In this document: piece by piece, positions 18,677-28,165 of the stretch
Layout of the letters: each line of letters starts with the position of its first letter
Position numbering within the stretch: the stretch's first letter is position 1
From: Photorhabdus heterorhabditis
GTDB taxonomy: Bacteria > Pseudomonadota > Gammaproteobacteria > Enterobacterales > Enterobacteriaceae
Length of the DNA: 64,000 nucleotides
Assembly (NCBI RefSeq): GCF_018448905.1
Contig: NZ_RCWA01000014.1
Span: forward strand, 50,207-114,206
Reading direction: 5' to 3'
Program-made: the position numbers and the translations under genes
The notes under the pieces: generated by a model
Database searches by the model: none
What the model saw: the letters and a program-made list of their open reading frames with translations, nothing else
What the model was told of the DNA's origin: nothing

Positions 18677-20728
18677 ATGAACAAATTCGTCAGACTGGCT
18701 TTTGTCTTAAGCGTTTCAATTTTTGGTACTTGTTATGCAAATACAAACAGTCCAGCAACTGTCCCTGTTCGTATTGAGCAATTGCCTATATTGAAACAAG
18801 AGCCTCAGCATTCAACTGTGAGCGAGCGGGTAACATCCCGCTTCATTCGTTCTCATTACCGTCAATTTAATTTAGATGGTGATTTCTCAGCAAAAATCTT
18901 TGACCGTTATCTCAATATACTGGACTACAGCCATAATATATTGCTGGCGTCAGATGTAGCTCAGTATGCTGATAAGAAAAAGTTGTTGGGCCAGGAATTG
19001 GAAAGCGGGAATCTGGAAATCCCGTATGACCTGTTTAATCTGTTACAGAAACGCCGTTTTGAGCGTTATCAGTATGCTTTATCTCGTCTTGAACAGCCAA
19101 TGAGTTTTGATGGTAACGATACAATTGATGTTGATCGGTCCAAAGCTCCTTGGCCACAGAGTATAGAAGAGCTGAATAGGCTTTGGGATGCTAAAGTTAA
19201 ATATGATTGGCTCAATCTCAAACTCGCGGGTAAAGATGATAAAGAGATTGAAGAAGTGCTGACCAAACGTTATCAGTTTGCGTTAAAACGTCTGACACAA
19301 AGCCAAAGTGAAGATGTTTTCCAATTGATTATGACTGCGTTTGCTCGTGAAATTGATCCTCATACCAATTACCTTTCACCACGCAATACTGAACAATTTA
19401 ACTCAGAAATGAGTCTTTCCCTTGAAGGAATTGGTGCTGTATTACAGATAGACGATGACTACACTGTCATAAATTCTATGGTTGCTGGTGGCCCCGCAGC
19501 CAAAAGTAAAGAGCTAAAAGTAGGTGATAAGATTATCGGTGTCGGTCAATCAGGAAAGCTAATGGTGGATATTATTGGCTGGCGTTTGGATGATGTGGTC
19601 GCACTGATTAAAGGTCCTAAAGGGAGTAAAGTACGGCTTGAGGTTATTTCTGATACTAAAGGGGCGAAACCACGTACCGTCACTTTAACTCGTGAACAGA
19701 TTCGCCTGGAAGACCGGGCAGTGAAGATGTCAGTTAAGACAATCGGTAAAGAAAAAGTGGGGGTTCTTGATATCCCAGGTTTTTATGTTGGCTTGACTGA
19801 TAATGTTAAAACTCAATTACAGAAACTAACTAAGCAACATGTTAGTGCTATTGTCATAGATCTGCGTAGCAACGGTGGTGGTGCACTGACAGAAGCGGTT
19901 TCTTTGTCTGGTCTATTTCTGCCAAGTGGTCCGGTGGTGCAAGTCAGGGATAATAACGGGAAAATTCGGCAGGATTCTGATACTGATGAAGTGGTGTACT
20001 ATAAAGGGCCTTTGGTTGTTCTGGTAGACCGTTTTAGTGCTTCTGCTTCTGAGATTTTTGCTGCTGCAATGCAGGATTATGGGCGTGCCTTGATTGTTGG
20101 GGAGCCAACTTTTGGTAAAGGTACTGTTCAACAATATCGTTCTTTGAGTCGTATTTACGATCAAATGATGCGGCCTGATTGGCCATCACTGGGTTCTGTT
20201 CAGTATACGATTCAGAAATTCTATCGTGTAAATGGCGGTAGTACTCAACGTAAAGGTGTGACACCTGATATTGTGATGCCAACGGGGGTTGATCCGGCGG
20301 AAACAGGAGAGAGTTTTGAAGATAATGCTTTGCCTTGGGATAGCATTCCTCCTGCCCGTTATACGGGGTCTAAAGTTATTGCAGCGTTAGTTCCTCAGTT
20401 AACTGTGGCCCATAATGCTCGTATCGCAAATGATCCAGAATTTAAGTATATCAATGAGGACATTGCTCACTATAAGGAGATGAAAGAGCATAAAAATATT
20501 GTTTCTCTGAACTATGTACAAAGAGAGAAAGAGAATAAAGAAGATGATGCTCTGAAATTGAACCGGATTAATGATCGCTTTAAACGAGAAGGAAAGAAAC
20601 CATTAGTATCACTGGATGATTTACCTAAAGATTATCAAGGGCCAGATCCATATCTTGATGAGTCAGTGAAGATTGCGCTTGATTTGGCACACCAGCCTGC
20701 TGAGAAAGTGTTATCTCGATCTAAGTAG
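18677..20728 (+). CDS. prc: Tail-specific periplasmic protease Prc (Tsp)
   Basis: 683 aa from the ATG at 18677, which follows GGAGG. There is a signal peptide ending near CYANT. A PDZ domain lies at about 235-320 (SLEGIGAVLQIDDDYTVINS). The Ser-Lys dyad is S456 (SASASEIFA) and K481 (PTFGKGTVQ), equivalent to S452/K477 of E. coli. It degrades C-terminally tagged and misassembled envelope proteins, such as the PBP3 precursor and MepS, with NlpI. Confidence 0.96.
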   Translation: MNKFVRLAFVLSVSIFGTCYANTNSPATVPVRIEQLPILKQEPQHSTVSERVTSRFIRSHYRQFNLDGDFSAKIFDRYLNILDYSHNILLASDVAQYADKKKLLGQELESGNLEIPYDLFNLLQKRRFERYQYALSRLEQPMSFDGNDTIDVDRSKAPWPQSIEELNRLWDAKVKYDWLNLKLAGKDDKEIEEVLTKRYQFALKRLTQSQSEDVFQLIMTAFAREIDPHTNYLSPRNTEQFNSEMSLSLEGIGAVLQIDDDYTVINSMVAGGPAAKSKELKVGDKIIGVGQSGKLMVDIIGWRLDDVVALIKGPKGSKVRLEVISDTKGAKPRTVTLTREQIRLEDRAVKMSVKTIGKEKVGVLDIPGFYVGLTDNVKTQLQKLTKQHVSAIVIDLRSNGGGALTEAVSLSGLFLPSGPVVQVRDNNGKIRQDSDTDEVVYYKGPLVVLVDRFSASASEIFAAAMQDYGRALIVGEPTFGKGTVQQYRSLSRIYDQMMRPDWPSLGSVQYTIQKFYRVNGGSTQRKGVTPDIVMPTGVDPAETGESFEDNALPWDSIPPARYTGSKVIAALVPQLTVAHNARIANDPEFKYINEDIAHYKEMKEHKNIVSLNYVQREKENKEDDALKLNRINDRFKREGKKPLVSLDDLPKDYQGPDPYLDESVKIALDLAHQPAEKVLSRSK

Positions 20729-21069
20729 AGCAATAGATTAAATAACCAGTTTAATAATGCCCAATACCGTTCATCTCAGATGCGTTGAGTGAACGGTATA
20801 CTAGCTTTCAGTATATAAGCGGTTTTTTTTGAGATGATTTTTATTTTTCGGGAAGGATGAGCTGTTTCACAATTTCCTTGTGTTACTTGGTATCAAAGTA
20901 TTTTGCTTAACCAATAGGTGTTAGGCTAATGTTGGTTTTTTACGATTTTGTAAAGTTGTGTTGATTTTATCGTTTGAAGAGCTAAAAACCTTGAATATAG
21001 CAAGAATAGCCTTATTTATAGGATAACTCTGAAAATGTACTGATTATTAATAAAGGAAGCCCGTTTATT
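20729..21069. other. Intergenic region prc-htpX with a long hairpin
   Basis: 341 bases without a gene. The hairpin ATACCGTTCA-TCTCA ... TGAG-TGAACGGTAT (20764-20799) probably terminates prc, although a T-run follows only 20 bases later. The rest should contain the htpX promoter. I could not place a CpxR site with confidence. Confidence 0.5.
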
Positions 21070-21957
21070 ATGATGCGAATTGCTTTGTTCCTCCTCACCA
21101 ACCTTGCTGTTATGTTGGTGTTCGGGATAATACTTTCTCTGACAGGAATTCAGGGAAGTAGTGTACAGGGTCTGATGATTATGGCTGGTCTGTTCGGATT
21201 CGGGGGAGCACTTGTTTCTCTGTTGATGTCCAAATGGATGGCTCTGCGTTCTGTTGGTGGTCAGGTTATAGAACAGCCAACAAATGAAATTGAACACTGG
21301 TTGGTAGAAACTGTTCGTCGTCAGGCAGAGCAAGTCAATATTGCTATGCCACAGGTTGCGATTTATGCTGCACCTGATATTAATGCATTTGCTACCGGAG
21401 CGCGTCGTAATGCTTCGCTGGTAGCTGTCAGTACTGGTCTATTGGACAATATGAGCCGAGCAGAAGCGGAAGCTGTTATCGCTCATGAGATTAGCCATAT
21501 TGCTAATGGTGATATGGTGACCATGACTTTGTTGCAAGGGATAGTAAATACTTTTGTTATCTTTATCTCCCGTTTGTTGGCTCAGGCTGTATCAAGTTTT
21601 CTGTCTGGCAACGATAACGAAGAAGAGAGTAGTAACTCCGGTAATCCGATTGTTTACATGGTTGTTTCAATGGTGCTGGAAATAGTATTCGGTATTCTGG
21701 CGAGCATTATTACTATGTGGTTTTCTCGTTATCGTGAATTCCATGCAGATGCAGGTTCTGCCAAGTTGGTGGGCCGTGAGAAGATGATTGCTGCCTTACA
21801 GCGTCTGAAAACCAGTTATGAGCCGCAAGAAGAGGGCAGTATGATGGCGTTCTGTATTAATGGGAAATCTAAAACATTCAGTGAGCTGTTTCTGTCTCAC
21901 CCGCCATTAGATAAGCGTATTGAAGCACTGCGTAGTGGTCAATACCTGAATAAATAA
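21070..21957 (+). CDS. htpX: Membrane metalloprotease HtpX
   Basis: 295 aa. Two N-terminal membrane helices precede the zinc motif HEISH (H139, E140, H143). Two more helices occupy about 160-215, and the third ligand is the Glu in [11 protein letters not shown]. It works with FtsH in inner-membrane quality control. The sequence is close to E. coli throughout, including the C-terminal [14 protein letters not shown]. Confidence 0.97.
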   Translation: MMRIALFLLTNLAVMLVFGIILSLTGIQGSSVQGLMIMAGLFGFGGALVSLLMSKWMALRSVGGQVIEQPTNEIEHWLVETVRRQAEQVNIAMPQVAIYAAPDINAFATGARRNASLVAVSTGLLDNMSRAEAEAVIAHEISHIANGDMVTMTLLQGIVNTFVIFISRLLAQAVSSFLSGNDNEEESSNSGNPIVYMVVSMVLEIVFGILASIITMWFSRYREFHADAGSAKLVGREKMIAALQRLKTSYEPQEEGSMMAFCINGKSKTFSELFLSHPPLDKRIEALRSGQYLNK

Positions 21958-21974
21958 TATTGTGAATGAAGTAA

Positions 21975-22001
21975 AAAAGCTGGGAGTGTTTCCCAGCTTT
22001 T
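21975..22001. terminator. Bidirectional terminator htpX / tcyP
   Basis: AAAAAGCTGGGA and TCCCAGCTTTT form the stem around a GTGTT loop, with A and T tracts on the two sides. It serves both convergent genes. Confidence 0.92.
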
Positions 22002-22007
22002 AAAAAT

Positions 22008-23405
22008 TTATAGCTGATTTAACCTAATTTCTTCTTCCTGATTGAATATGGCTGTATCGGTTTTCCCCAGCAATTGGCTGGTAATTGTACCTGCGGTTAT
22101 TGAACCACTTACATTCAAGGCGGTGCGGCCCATATCAATAAGAGGCTCAACAGAAATCAATAGGGCAATTAACGTTACAGGTAACCCCATTGCCGGTAAA
22201 ACGATTAATGCGGCAAATGTGGCTCCTCCACCTACGCCGGCAACGCCAGCAGAGCTGATAGTTACAATACCAACTAGTGTCGCGATCCACATGGGGTCAA
22301 ATGGATTTATTCCTATTGTTGGAGCAACCATGGTTGCCAGCATGGCAGGATAAATACCGGCACAACCATTCTGACCAATTGTTGCACCAAAAGAGGCAGA
22401 GAAACTGGCGATAGACTCAGGTACACCGATACGAAATGTCTGGGTTTCAACATTCAGTGGAATACTGGCTGCACTTGAACGGCTGGTGAATGCAAAGGTT
22501 AGCGCTGGCCAGGTTTTTCTGAAAAATTTTACTGGATTGATGCCAGTAAGAGAGAGCAGAAACCCATGAACAACAAACATCAGAGCTAGTGCAATATAGG
22601 ATGCGATAACAAAACTGCCCAGTTTCACGATTTCGTGGATGTTAGAGTTAGCGACAACTTTAGTCATCAGAGCCATGACACCATATGGCGTCAGGCTCAT
22701 AACCAGACGAACCAATTTCATTGTCCATGCTTGCATAGTATCGATAGCGACTAATACTTGCTCACCACGTTGGTGATCATCTTTCAGCATTTGCAACGCA
22801 GCAATACCCAGGAAGGTTGCAAAAATAACAACACTGATAATAGAAGTTGGATTGACACCAGTTAAATCAGCAAATGGGTTTTTAGGAATAAAAGACAAAA
22901 TTAACTGTGGCACAGACAAGTCAGAGACTTTGCCCATATAGTTATTTTCGATAGCAGACAGGCGTGCTGTTTCTTGGGTTCCTTGAACTAGACCTTCTGC
23001 AGTCAAGCCGAACAGGTTGGTAATAATGATACCGACAAGCGCTGCGATCATTGTAGTGAACAGTAGCATTCCGATGGTTAGAAAACTGATTTTTCCTAAA
23101 GAAGATGCTTTATGTAATTTGGCAATTGCGCTCAGAATAGAGGCAAATACCAGCGGCATAATCACCATTTGCAAAAGCTGTACGTAACCATTGCCAACAA
23201 TGTTGAACCATGATACTGATTCTTTCACTGTGGCATTATCGGGACCATAAATGAGTTGTAGTGCTAGGCCAAAAATAACACCAATGGCAAGGCCGATAAG
23301 AACTTTTTTCGACAGACTCCATTGATGTGAACTGGCTTTTGACAATAGCAAAAGCAGTGCTGCAAAGATGAGCACATTCAGAATGAGTGATAAATTCATT
23401 CCCAA
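22008..23405 (-). CDS. tcyP: L-cystine / sulfocysteine symporter TcyP
   Basis: 465 aa, a DAACS (sodium/dicarboxylate-like) transporter with eight or more membrane helices. Landmarks are [20 protein letters not shown] (the serine-rich re-entrant loop HP1) and [20 protein letters not shown] near the C-terminus. It imports cystine. It adjoins ydjM and yniC, matching the E. coli order yniC-ydjM-tcyP (ydjN). Confidence 0.95.
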   Translation of the reverse strand: MGMNLSLILNVLIFAALLLLLSKASSHQWSLSKKVLIGLAIGVIFGLALQLIYGPDNATVKESVSWFNIVGNGYVQLLQMVIMPLVFASILSAIAKLHKASSLGKISFLTIGMLLFTTMIAALVGIIITNLFGLTAEGLVQGTQETARLSAIENNYMGKVSDLSVPQLILSFIPKNPFADLTGVNPTSIISVVIFATFLGIAALQMLKDDHQRGEQVLVAIDTMQAWTMKLVRLVMSLTPYGVMALMTKVVANSNIHEIVKLGSFVIASYIALALMFVVHGFLLSLTGINPVKFFRKTWPALTFAFTSRSSAASIPLNVETQTFRIGVPESIASFSASFGATIGQNGCAGIYPAMLATMVAPTIGINPFDPMWIATLVGIVTISSAGVAGVGGGATFAALIVLPAMGLPVTLIALLISVEPLIDMGRTALNVSGSITAGTITSQLLGKTDTAIFNQEEEIRLNQL

Positions 23406-23585
23406 ACTCCAGAATTCAATTAATTAGATAATAAGCTGTATTGAATCGTGTAAGTTTGTGAACGAACACATTACAACAAGCAGTTGTAAAACATAATATC
23501 AGCTTAAATTATTCCTATTTATAATTAGATCGAATTTGATATAACAAATGTAATAATTAAGATTTAGTTTCAGTCAATCAGAGCA

Positions 23586-24134
23586 TTAAAAATAGCGTTC
23601 CTTAATGCAATCTATATAAAAAAATATGGAGTATTCAATGTGTTCTGGTAGGAAAATGGCAATAACGATCAATAGAGCAGAAATAAATCTTTCTGCTTTC
23701 TTGTTTCCCTGCTTACCAAGCATAGGTAAGCGAAAACGTATCTTTATTGGCCATAATAACGGTACACCAGCGGGAGTCAGCATATCTGCAATCAGATGAC
23801 TTAGATAGCCAACAATCATGGCATGGAAAAAATCAGTTGGGATAAGCCACTCTTCTGGTATTTTTAACCAAAATAAGGCAACACCTAATATGAGGGCAAG
23901 GAGACTATGGGTAAATCCTCTGTGTCCACATAATTTGGCGATTGGTATGGAGATAAACCTGAATAATTTACCTAGGGTTGAATTTGGGTGATCTATATCT
24001 GGTAACAATGCGGTGAGAAGCACTCCTGGTAGCATATGTAACCAGTCACCATGAGCTATTTCTGGTGTTATTTTGAGTTTTTGCGCCAGAATAATGCTGG
24101 CAACTGAAAATAAAAGATGCCCTTCCGCGGTCAT
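23586..24134 (-). CDS. ydjM: YdjM, LexA-regulated inner-membrane metal-dependent hydrolase family
   Basis: 182 aa of the DUF457 / YdjM family. Putative metal-binding motifs are TAEGHLLFS, ALLPDIDHPNSTLG, CGHRGFTHSLLA and YLSHLIADMLTPAGVPLLWP, with about four membrane segments. The exact function is unknown; E. coli ydjM is an SOS gene. A LexA box lies 18 bases upstream of the start codon. Confidence 0.93.
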   Translation of the reverse strand: MTAEGHLLFSVASIILAQKLKITPEIAHGDWLHMLPGVLLTALLPDIDHPNSTLGKLFRFISIPIAKLCGHRGFTHSLLALILGVALFWLKIPEEWLIPTDFFHAMIVGYLSHLIADMLTPAGVPLLWPIKIRFRLPMLGKQGNKKAERFISALLIVIAIFLPEHIEYSIFFYIDCIKERYF

Positions 24135-24151
24135 AAATTCCTCTGACTGGT

Positions 24152-24171
24152 GACTGTCTATCCATACAGTG
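24152..24171 (-). promoter_or_regulatory. LexA (SOS) box of ydjM
   Basis: GACTGTCTATCCATACAGTG contains CTGT-N8-ACAG, the LexA core, and sits 18 bases upstream of the ydjM ATG. E. coli ydjM is a known LexA target, so the regulation appears conserved. Confidence 0.88.
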
Positions 24172-24356
24172 GGCGAGTATAGTGGGTTTTATGCGGGTAA
24201 GATAGAGGGTGAAAAACAAAAATATTTTATTTATTAATAAATAACATTAATATTTAATCAAGTTTTTATTTGACAGAATAAGATATAAGCACTAAGGCTG
24301 CTATGTGAACAATCAAGAACTGCCATCTGAACAGATAATGGCAGTTAAAGTCAGAG

Positions 24357-25008
24357 TCAAACGATATCCGTTACACTTAGTTGTTCGAGTGAATGCAGTT
24401 TAATATCAGCTAATGCCCAACGTGGATCATTGAAATGATGAGCTGATGGTACAACGATTGAACGCATTCTTGCTGCTTTTGTTGCTATCATTCCATTAAA
24501 TGAATCTTCTAAAGCTACACAATTTATTGGGGCAACCCCCAGTTGTTCAGCAGCACGTAAATAAACTTCGGGATTGGGTTTACTATGAGGTAATTTGGCA
24601 GCCGAAACGACAGTATCGAAATAATGACGCAAGTTGAACATTTCTAACACTTGTTCCAACATATATTGAGGGGAAGCTGAAGCTAGGCCGATTTTCAATT
24701 CCTGTTCACGGCAAAGGCTTAAAGCATGTTCAGTACCTGGGAGTAAGGGGTGGTTTTCTTTTATCAAATTGATAACGTGGTCAATAATCCGCTGTTCCAC
24801 TTCTGATTTCGGTACACCTTGCCACGGAGAAGCCTGATACTATAGCTCTACAACATGGTCAATACGTAATCCAAGAGTATCTGGTAGTTTTTCCACCAAA
24901 GATAGATCCAAGCCTAATTCACCGAATACTTCCTTCTCTCCTTGGGCTCAATAGGGTTCAGAGTCAATCAGCAAACCATCCATGTCAAAAATGCGCTTAT
25001 GTAATCAT
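24357..25008 (-). pseudogene. yniC: yniC (hexitol phosphatase B), inactivated by two stop codons
   Basis: An intact YniC homolog of the HAD family can be read through two in-frame stops: RIFDMDGLLIDSEPY-stop(TGA, 24948-24950)-AQGEKEVFGELG and LRIDHVVEL-stop(TAG, 24840-24842)-YQASPWQGV. In E. coli YniC both positions are Trp, so single-base changes TGG to TGA and TGG to TAG explain them. The ATG upstream of the first motif is out of frame too, so the start is also lost. The C-terminal 147 codons (from 24800) remain open and could be expressed only as a headless fragment without the DxD nucleophile. The prophage begins next to this relic. Confidence 0.9.
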
Positions 25009-25137
25009 CTTTAAACATTAACGGTCATTGTTAGTCATGATAATAAATTTAACTAATTGATATTAAATAAATATTTATTTTTCTTTGGGCTTCCTTAATC
25101 AGTGGTAATCATAAATGTCCATATTGTGTCATGAAAA

Positions 25138-25161
25138 TTATGTACATGCTGATGTACATAA
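25138..25161. promoter_or_regulatory. Palindrome just upstream of int
   Basis: TTATGTACAT and ATGTACATAA are perfect 10-base arms around GCTG, about 40 bases before the integrase start. Each arm itself contains the palindrome ATGTACAT. Possible roles are an operator, an integrase or excisionase site, or part of the attachment region. Confidence 0.45.
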
Positions 25162-25199
25162 ATTACATTAAGGGCTGTATTATTTTTGAGGAAATTAAT

Positions 25200-26450
25200 A
25201 TGGCAATTACTGATTCATGGCTGCGTTCAGTCAGTGGCAAACCCCAGGAAAAAATGATTACTAAGTCCGATAGAGACGGTCTGTCTGTTCGTGTTACCCC
25301 AAAAGGAAAAATTATATTTCAGTTTAGATATCGCTGGGATGGAAAAGGGGATCGAATAGATATCGGCACTTATCCAGCAACGAGCTTAAAAGATGCTCGT
25401 GACTCGGTGATTTCTTATCGCGGAGAACTAGAGCAACATCGTAATCCCAAAATAGTTAAGAGAGTTCGAAAAGAATCTGCATTGAGCGCGGTCGCTGTGG
25501 AAAAGCTTATTCGAGAATGGTGGAGAACGACCATGCAAGGTTTGAAGGTTAACGCTGATGAAATTTTACGCTCTTTCGAAATTCATGTTTTCCCGAAAAT
25601 TGGCAAATTGCCTCATGATGAAGTAACGCTTCATGTTTGGCTTGCTTTAATTGAAGAAGTCGCAAAACGGTTTCCGTCAATTGGAGAACGTATATTGACA
25701 TATTCCAAGAAAGCGCATAAGTGGGCCGTTCGTCGAGGAATGACAAGTATCACCCCATTAGCTAATGTGGTGCCACATGATCTAGAAGGAAAGGAGCTTG
25801 ATACTGACATTGATGTCGATACTGACATGGGGGAGAGGACATTAAGTGAGGAAGAATTAGTGGTTCTTTTTCGTATTATCAATGCCCCCAAATACAACCC
25901 ACGGAACGCACTGATAGTAAAGCTCTGCCTGCTGTTTGGGTGCCGCATTGGTGAGTTGTTGAAAGCTAAAATTAGCGATTTTGATTATGAAAAAAATATT
26001 TGGGTTATCCCTCCCGCAAACCATAAAACAGGGAGAAGATCTAAAAAAACCATTGTTAGACCGATTATTTCAGAAGCTAAAAAACTAATTGAACAGGCAA
26101 AGAAGTTAAATCACGGCAACGAATACCTTTTTATTGTATCTGGATGCAAACCCTTTGCTCAAGGATCGCATAAACATATAATTGAGAGACTTAACAAAAA
26201 GATGGCCCCCTATTTTGATCCCCACATGCACTGGTCAATCCATGACTTACGCAGAACAATGCGCACCGGGGTTTCTGAATTAACACCGCCGCACGTCGCT
26301 GAAACTATGATTGGTCACAAATTGCCGGGGGTGTGGCAGGTGTACGATAAGCACACCTACCTTAACGAACAGAGAGAGGCATATGAGCGCTGGTGGGCGA
26401 AGTTGACTAAAATTGTTTCCCGTTCTCCCAGTCCTCAATGTCTTTCCTAG
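25200..26450 (+). CDS. int: Tyrosine integrase, P4/DUF4102 type
   Basis: 416 aa from the ATG at 25200 with GAGG upstream; an earlier in-frame ATG lies within the palindrome and lacks a ribosome site. The N-terminal DUF4102 arm-binding domain (GLSVRVTPKGKIIFQFRYRW) precedes a core-binding domain and the catalytic domain. Catalytic residues are R249 (GCRIGEL), H348 and R351 (HDLRR), H373 (IGHKL) and Y382 (VYDKH). It integrates and, with an excisionase, excises the prophage. It converges on the left operon, and its 3' end overlaps the excisionase-like gene by 44 bases. Confidence 0.95.
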   Translation: MAITDSWLRSVSGKPQEKMITKSDRDGLSVRVTPKGKIIFQFRYRWDGKGDRIDIGTYPATSLKDARDSVISYRGELEQHRNPKIVKRVRKESALSAVAVEKLIREWWRTTMQGLKVNADEILRSFEIHVFPKIGKLPHDEVTLHVWLALIEEVAKRFPSIGERILTYSKKAHKWAVRRGMTSITPLANVVPHDLEGKELDTDIDVDTDMGERTLSEEELVVLFRIINAPKYNPRNALIVKLCLLFGCRIGELLKAKISDFDYEKNIWVIPPANHKTGRRSKKTIVRPIISEAKKLIEQAKKLNHGNEYLFIVSGCKPFAQGSHKHIIERLNKKMAPYFDPHMHWSIHDLRRTMRTGVSELTPPHVAETMIGHKLPGVWQVYDKHTYLNEQREAYERWWAKLTKIVSRSPSPQCLS

Positions 26451-26598
26451 AGAAGCTGTTTTCTCTCCCGCGAAATCTGGGTTTTGGGAAACCTTCTTTT
26501 TTCTGTTTCCCATCCCCACACCACGTCCTGATAGTGTGGGGTGTGACACGTAACTTTTTAGCCAGTTCTCTTGTTGTAATATATTCGGACTCTTCCAT
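26407..26598 (-). CDS. Excisionase-like MerR-type HTH protein
   Basis: 63 aa: YITTRELAKKLRVTPHTIRT is a MerR/AlpA-type helix-turn-helix, followed by a wing (FPKPRFRGRENSFSRKDIED). Small proteins of this type beside an integrase usually act as excisionases or control int. It is the last gene of the leftward operon and overlaps the end of int tail-to-tail. Confidence 0.75.
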   Translation of the reverse strand: MEESEYITTRELAKKLRVTPHTIRTWCGDGKQKKEGFPKPRFRGRENSFSRKDIEDWENGKQF

Positions 26599-26919
26599 TT
26601 ATTTTTCTCCTCTCTGATAACCGTTCTCCAAAATTATCCTTGCCACTGTTGCCGGAGTTGTTTTATCACTCCAGACCAAATCATCAATCAGGAGGCTTAG
26701 CTCAGCAACAAGTACGGATTCTAAATCTTCGGGCCAATACTCATATGGAATATCGCTGTAATGAGAATCCTTGATGACCTTAAGTGTCATCAATACCATC
26801 TCTTCCGATGTTCTGTCGGCTTTTCTGTAACCGGCATCCCAAACTGCATCTGTAATATCAGATGGATCGCCCCAAGCCGAGGCGATTACCTGTGTTAAGT
26901 GGAATGAGTTATTGATCAT
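26599..26919 (-). CDS. Phage hypothetical protein, 106 aa
   Basis: Acidic soluble protein (SAWGDPSDITDAVWDAGYRK, then PYEYWPEDLESVLVAELSLL). I do not recognise it. It overlaps the preceding gene by 11 bases and is directly followed by the excisionase-like gene, so it is translated as part of the left operon. Confidence 0.7.
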   Translation of the reverse strand: MINNSFHLTQVIASAWGDPSDITDAVWDAGYRKADRTSEEMVLMTLKVIKDSHYSDIPYEYWPEDLESVLVAELSLLIDDLVWSDKTTPATVARIILENGYQRGEK

Positions 26920-27229
26920 GGCTTTCCTCCTTTACATCCCTAAGGATTAGCTTCACTTTTACTCCCTGTGATTTCAGATGAGTGTCACAGTGAGAAATAC
27001 CTCTGTTATATTCAATACCCAGTTCGTCGTCATCATCACAATCAATATAATTTGGCAGTTCCACACGAACTTCACTCCGAGCTTTCCAGCCTGCCCACGC
27101 AAAATGCAATGCACTGCTGCGACTGATGTAGTATTCGCATTCATCATGAAAGAAAGCTTTTTCTAACTCTTCCTCACCCCACGGATAAGTTTCTATGAGC
27201 CATTTTTCAAATCGTTCTTTGTTTGTCAC
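26909..27229 (-). CDS. Phage hypothetical protein, 106 aa, GTG start
   Basis: Start chosen at GTG 27229 (GGGAGAGCGAACA upstream), overlapping the previous stop. The protein starts VTNKERFEKWLIETYPWGEE and contains SALHFAWAGWKARSEVRVEL. The latter resembles the E. coli phage proteins with an FWKAW/WKARAE segment found in early regions. The function is unknown. Confidence 0.65.
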   Translation of the reverse strand: MTNKERFEKWLIETYPWGEEELEKAFFHDECEYYISRSSALHFAWAGWKARSEVRVELPNYIDCDDDDELGIEYNRGISHCDTHLKSQGVKVKLILRDVKEESHDQ

Positions 27230-27447
27230 TGTTCGCTCTCCCTGCAAATGATTCTGTAGGCTCGCAGTACGTGAACTGTTTTGCCCGTGATAGTGGTTTT
27301 CCTTAATAGAAAGCCGGTAGACCAGGCACGAACAGGTACCATTAACAGGGCGGCATCGATACAACGGTTGTGTTTGCGGCGTTCAGTGATGAAACTGGTA
27401 ACGACGATTTGTGCAGTGCTGCCCTTATCTTGATAGTCGATTTTCAT
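27226..27447 (-). CDS. Phage hypothetical protein, 73 aa
   Basis: From ATG 27447 (MKIDYQDKGSTAQIVVTSFI), two bases after the preceding stop. It is basic, with many Arg/Lys. I do not recognise it. It overlaps the next gene by four bases (GTGA). Confidence 0.6.
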   Translation of the reverse strand: MKIDYQDKGSTAQIVVTSFITERRKHNRCIDAALLMVPVRAWSTGFLLRKTTITGKTVHVLRAYRIICRESEQ

Positions 27448-27449
27448 GG

Positions 27450-28010
27450 TTACCAGCTCTTCATTTCCCGTGTTATTAATTCGAAAACATCCTCTTCGCA
27501 AGGCATGACTATAAACACAGGGTTGCCGTAATACTTGTTCGTTATAGGGCAGAACCGAAAGCGGCAAGCTGTCTTCATACCGGATGGTTCCATAATCACT
27601 ACCCCTAACCTGTCAAACATCCGAGAGGGGTAGGACAGATATTCGGTACGAAAGAACGGCATAACATCCAGTTTCTCTGTTGGGATGATTTTGTCAAAAT
27701 CAGGAAACCGACCATCCAGTATTTTCAGATTATTAAAGCCAAACAGGCGACCATCTTCATCGTAATGAAATGCCTTGCTGCCGCCTTCTAAGTCTATTTT
27801 TGTATTTTCAGCGGCTTCTGGAATATCACCATCAAATCGAATAATTAGGTCAATATCAGTGTCAACGTTGTGCTCCATACGAACAGCAACATGACTATTG
27901 GTTGCCTCAATATACTTAGGTGATATATGTACCCCCGTTAATTGAGGGTGCTTGTTCACCTTAGCCACACAAACCAAAGCGGCTCGTAGTAAACTAGAAT
28001 CAATAATCAT
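27450..28010 (-). CDS. Sliding-clamp (DnaN)-like phage protein
   Basis: 186 aa starting MIIDSSLLRAALVCVAKVNK and continuing GVHISPKYIEATNSHVAVRM. This resembles the opening of DNA polymerase III beta-clamp domains, as seen in short phage clamp homologs. The segment DGRFPDFDKIIPTEK is the typical clamp motif GxFPDYxxxIP. It is about half the length of DnaN, so it may be a decoy or partial clamp. The start overlaps the 47-aa ORF stop (TAATG). Confidence 0.6.
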   Translation of the reverse strand: MIIDSSLLRAALVCVAKVNKHPQLTGVHISPKYIEATNSHVAVRMEHNVDTDIDLIIRFDGDIPEAAENTKIDLEGGSKAFHYDEDGRLFGFNNLKILDGRFPDFDKIIPTEKLDVMPFFRTEYLSYPSRMFDRLGVVIMEPSGMKTACRFRFCPITNKYYGNPVFIVMPCEEDVFELITREMKSW

Positions 28011-28153
28011 TATTTTTTTCCTTGTAAATTTTCAGTACCGAACAATTTTTTAAGATCTACACCGTGGGCACCACCGTTACGGGTTGTTACATCGTGATAG
28101 ATAGCGGCGTAGGTGTTTGCCTGTGCATTAAGATGAAAGTTTTTTGTTATCAT
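28010..28153 (-). CDS. Small phage protein, 47 aa
   Basis: ATG at 28153 with a strong AGGAGG seven bases upstream; the stop overlaps the next start as TAATG. The product begins MITKNFHLNAQANTYAAIYH and ends FGTENLQGKK. I do not recognise it, but the ribosome site and tight packing argue that it is a real gene. Confidence 0.65.
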   Translation of the reverse strand: MITKNFHLNAQANTYAAIYHDVTTRNGGAHGVDLKKLFGTENLQGKK

Positions 28154-28165
28154 CTGAGCCTCCTG

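Noticed and set aside
25131-25199. Longer integrase start giving 23 more residues
   Set aside because: It would translate the palindrome; GAGG is correctly placed only for ATG 25200.
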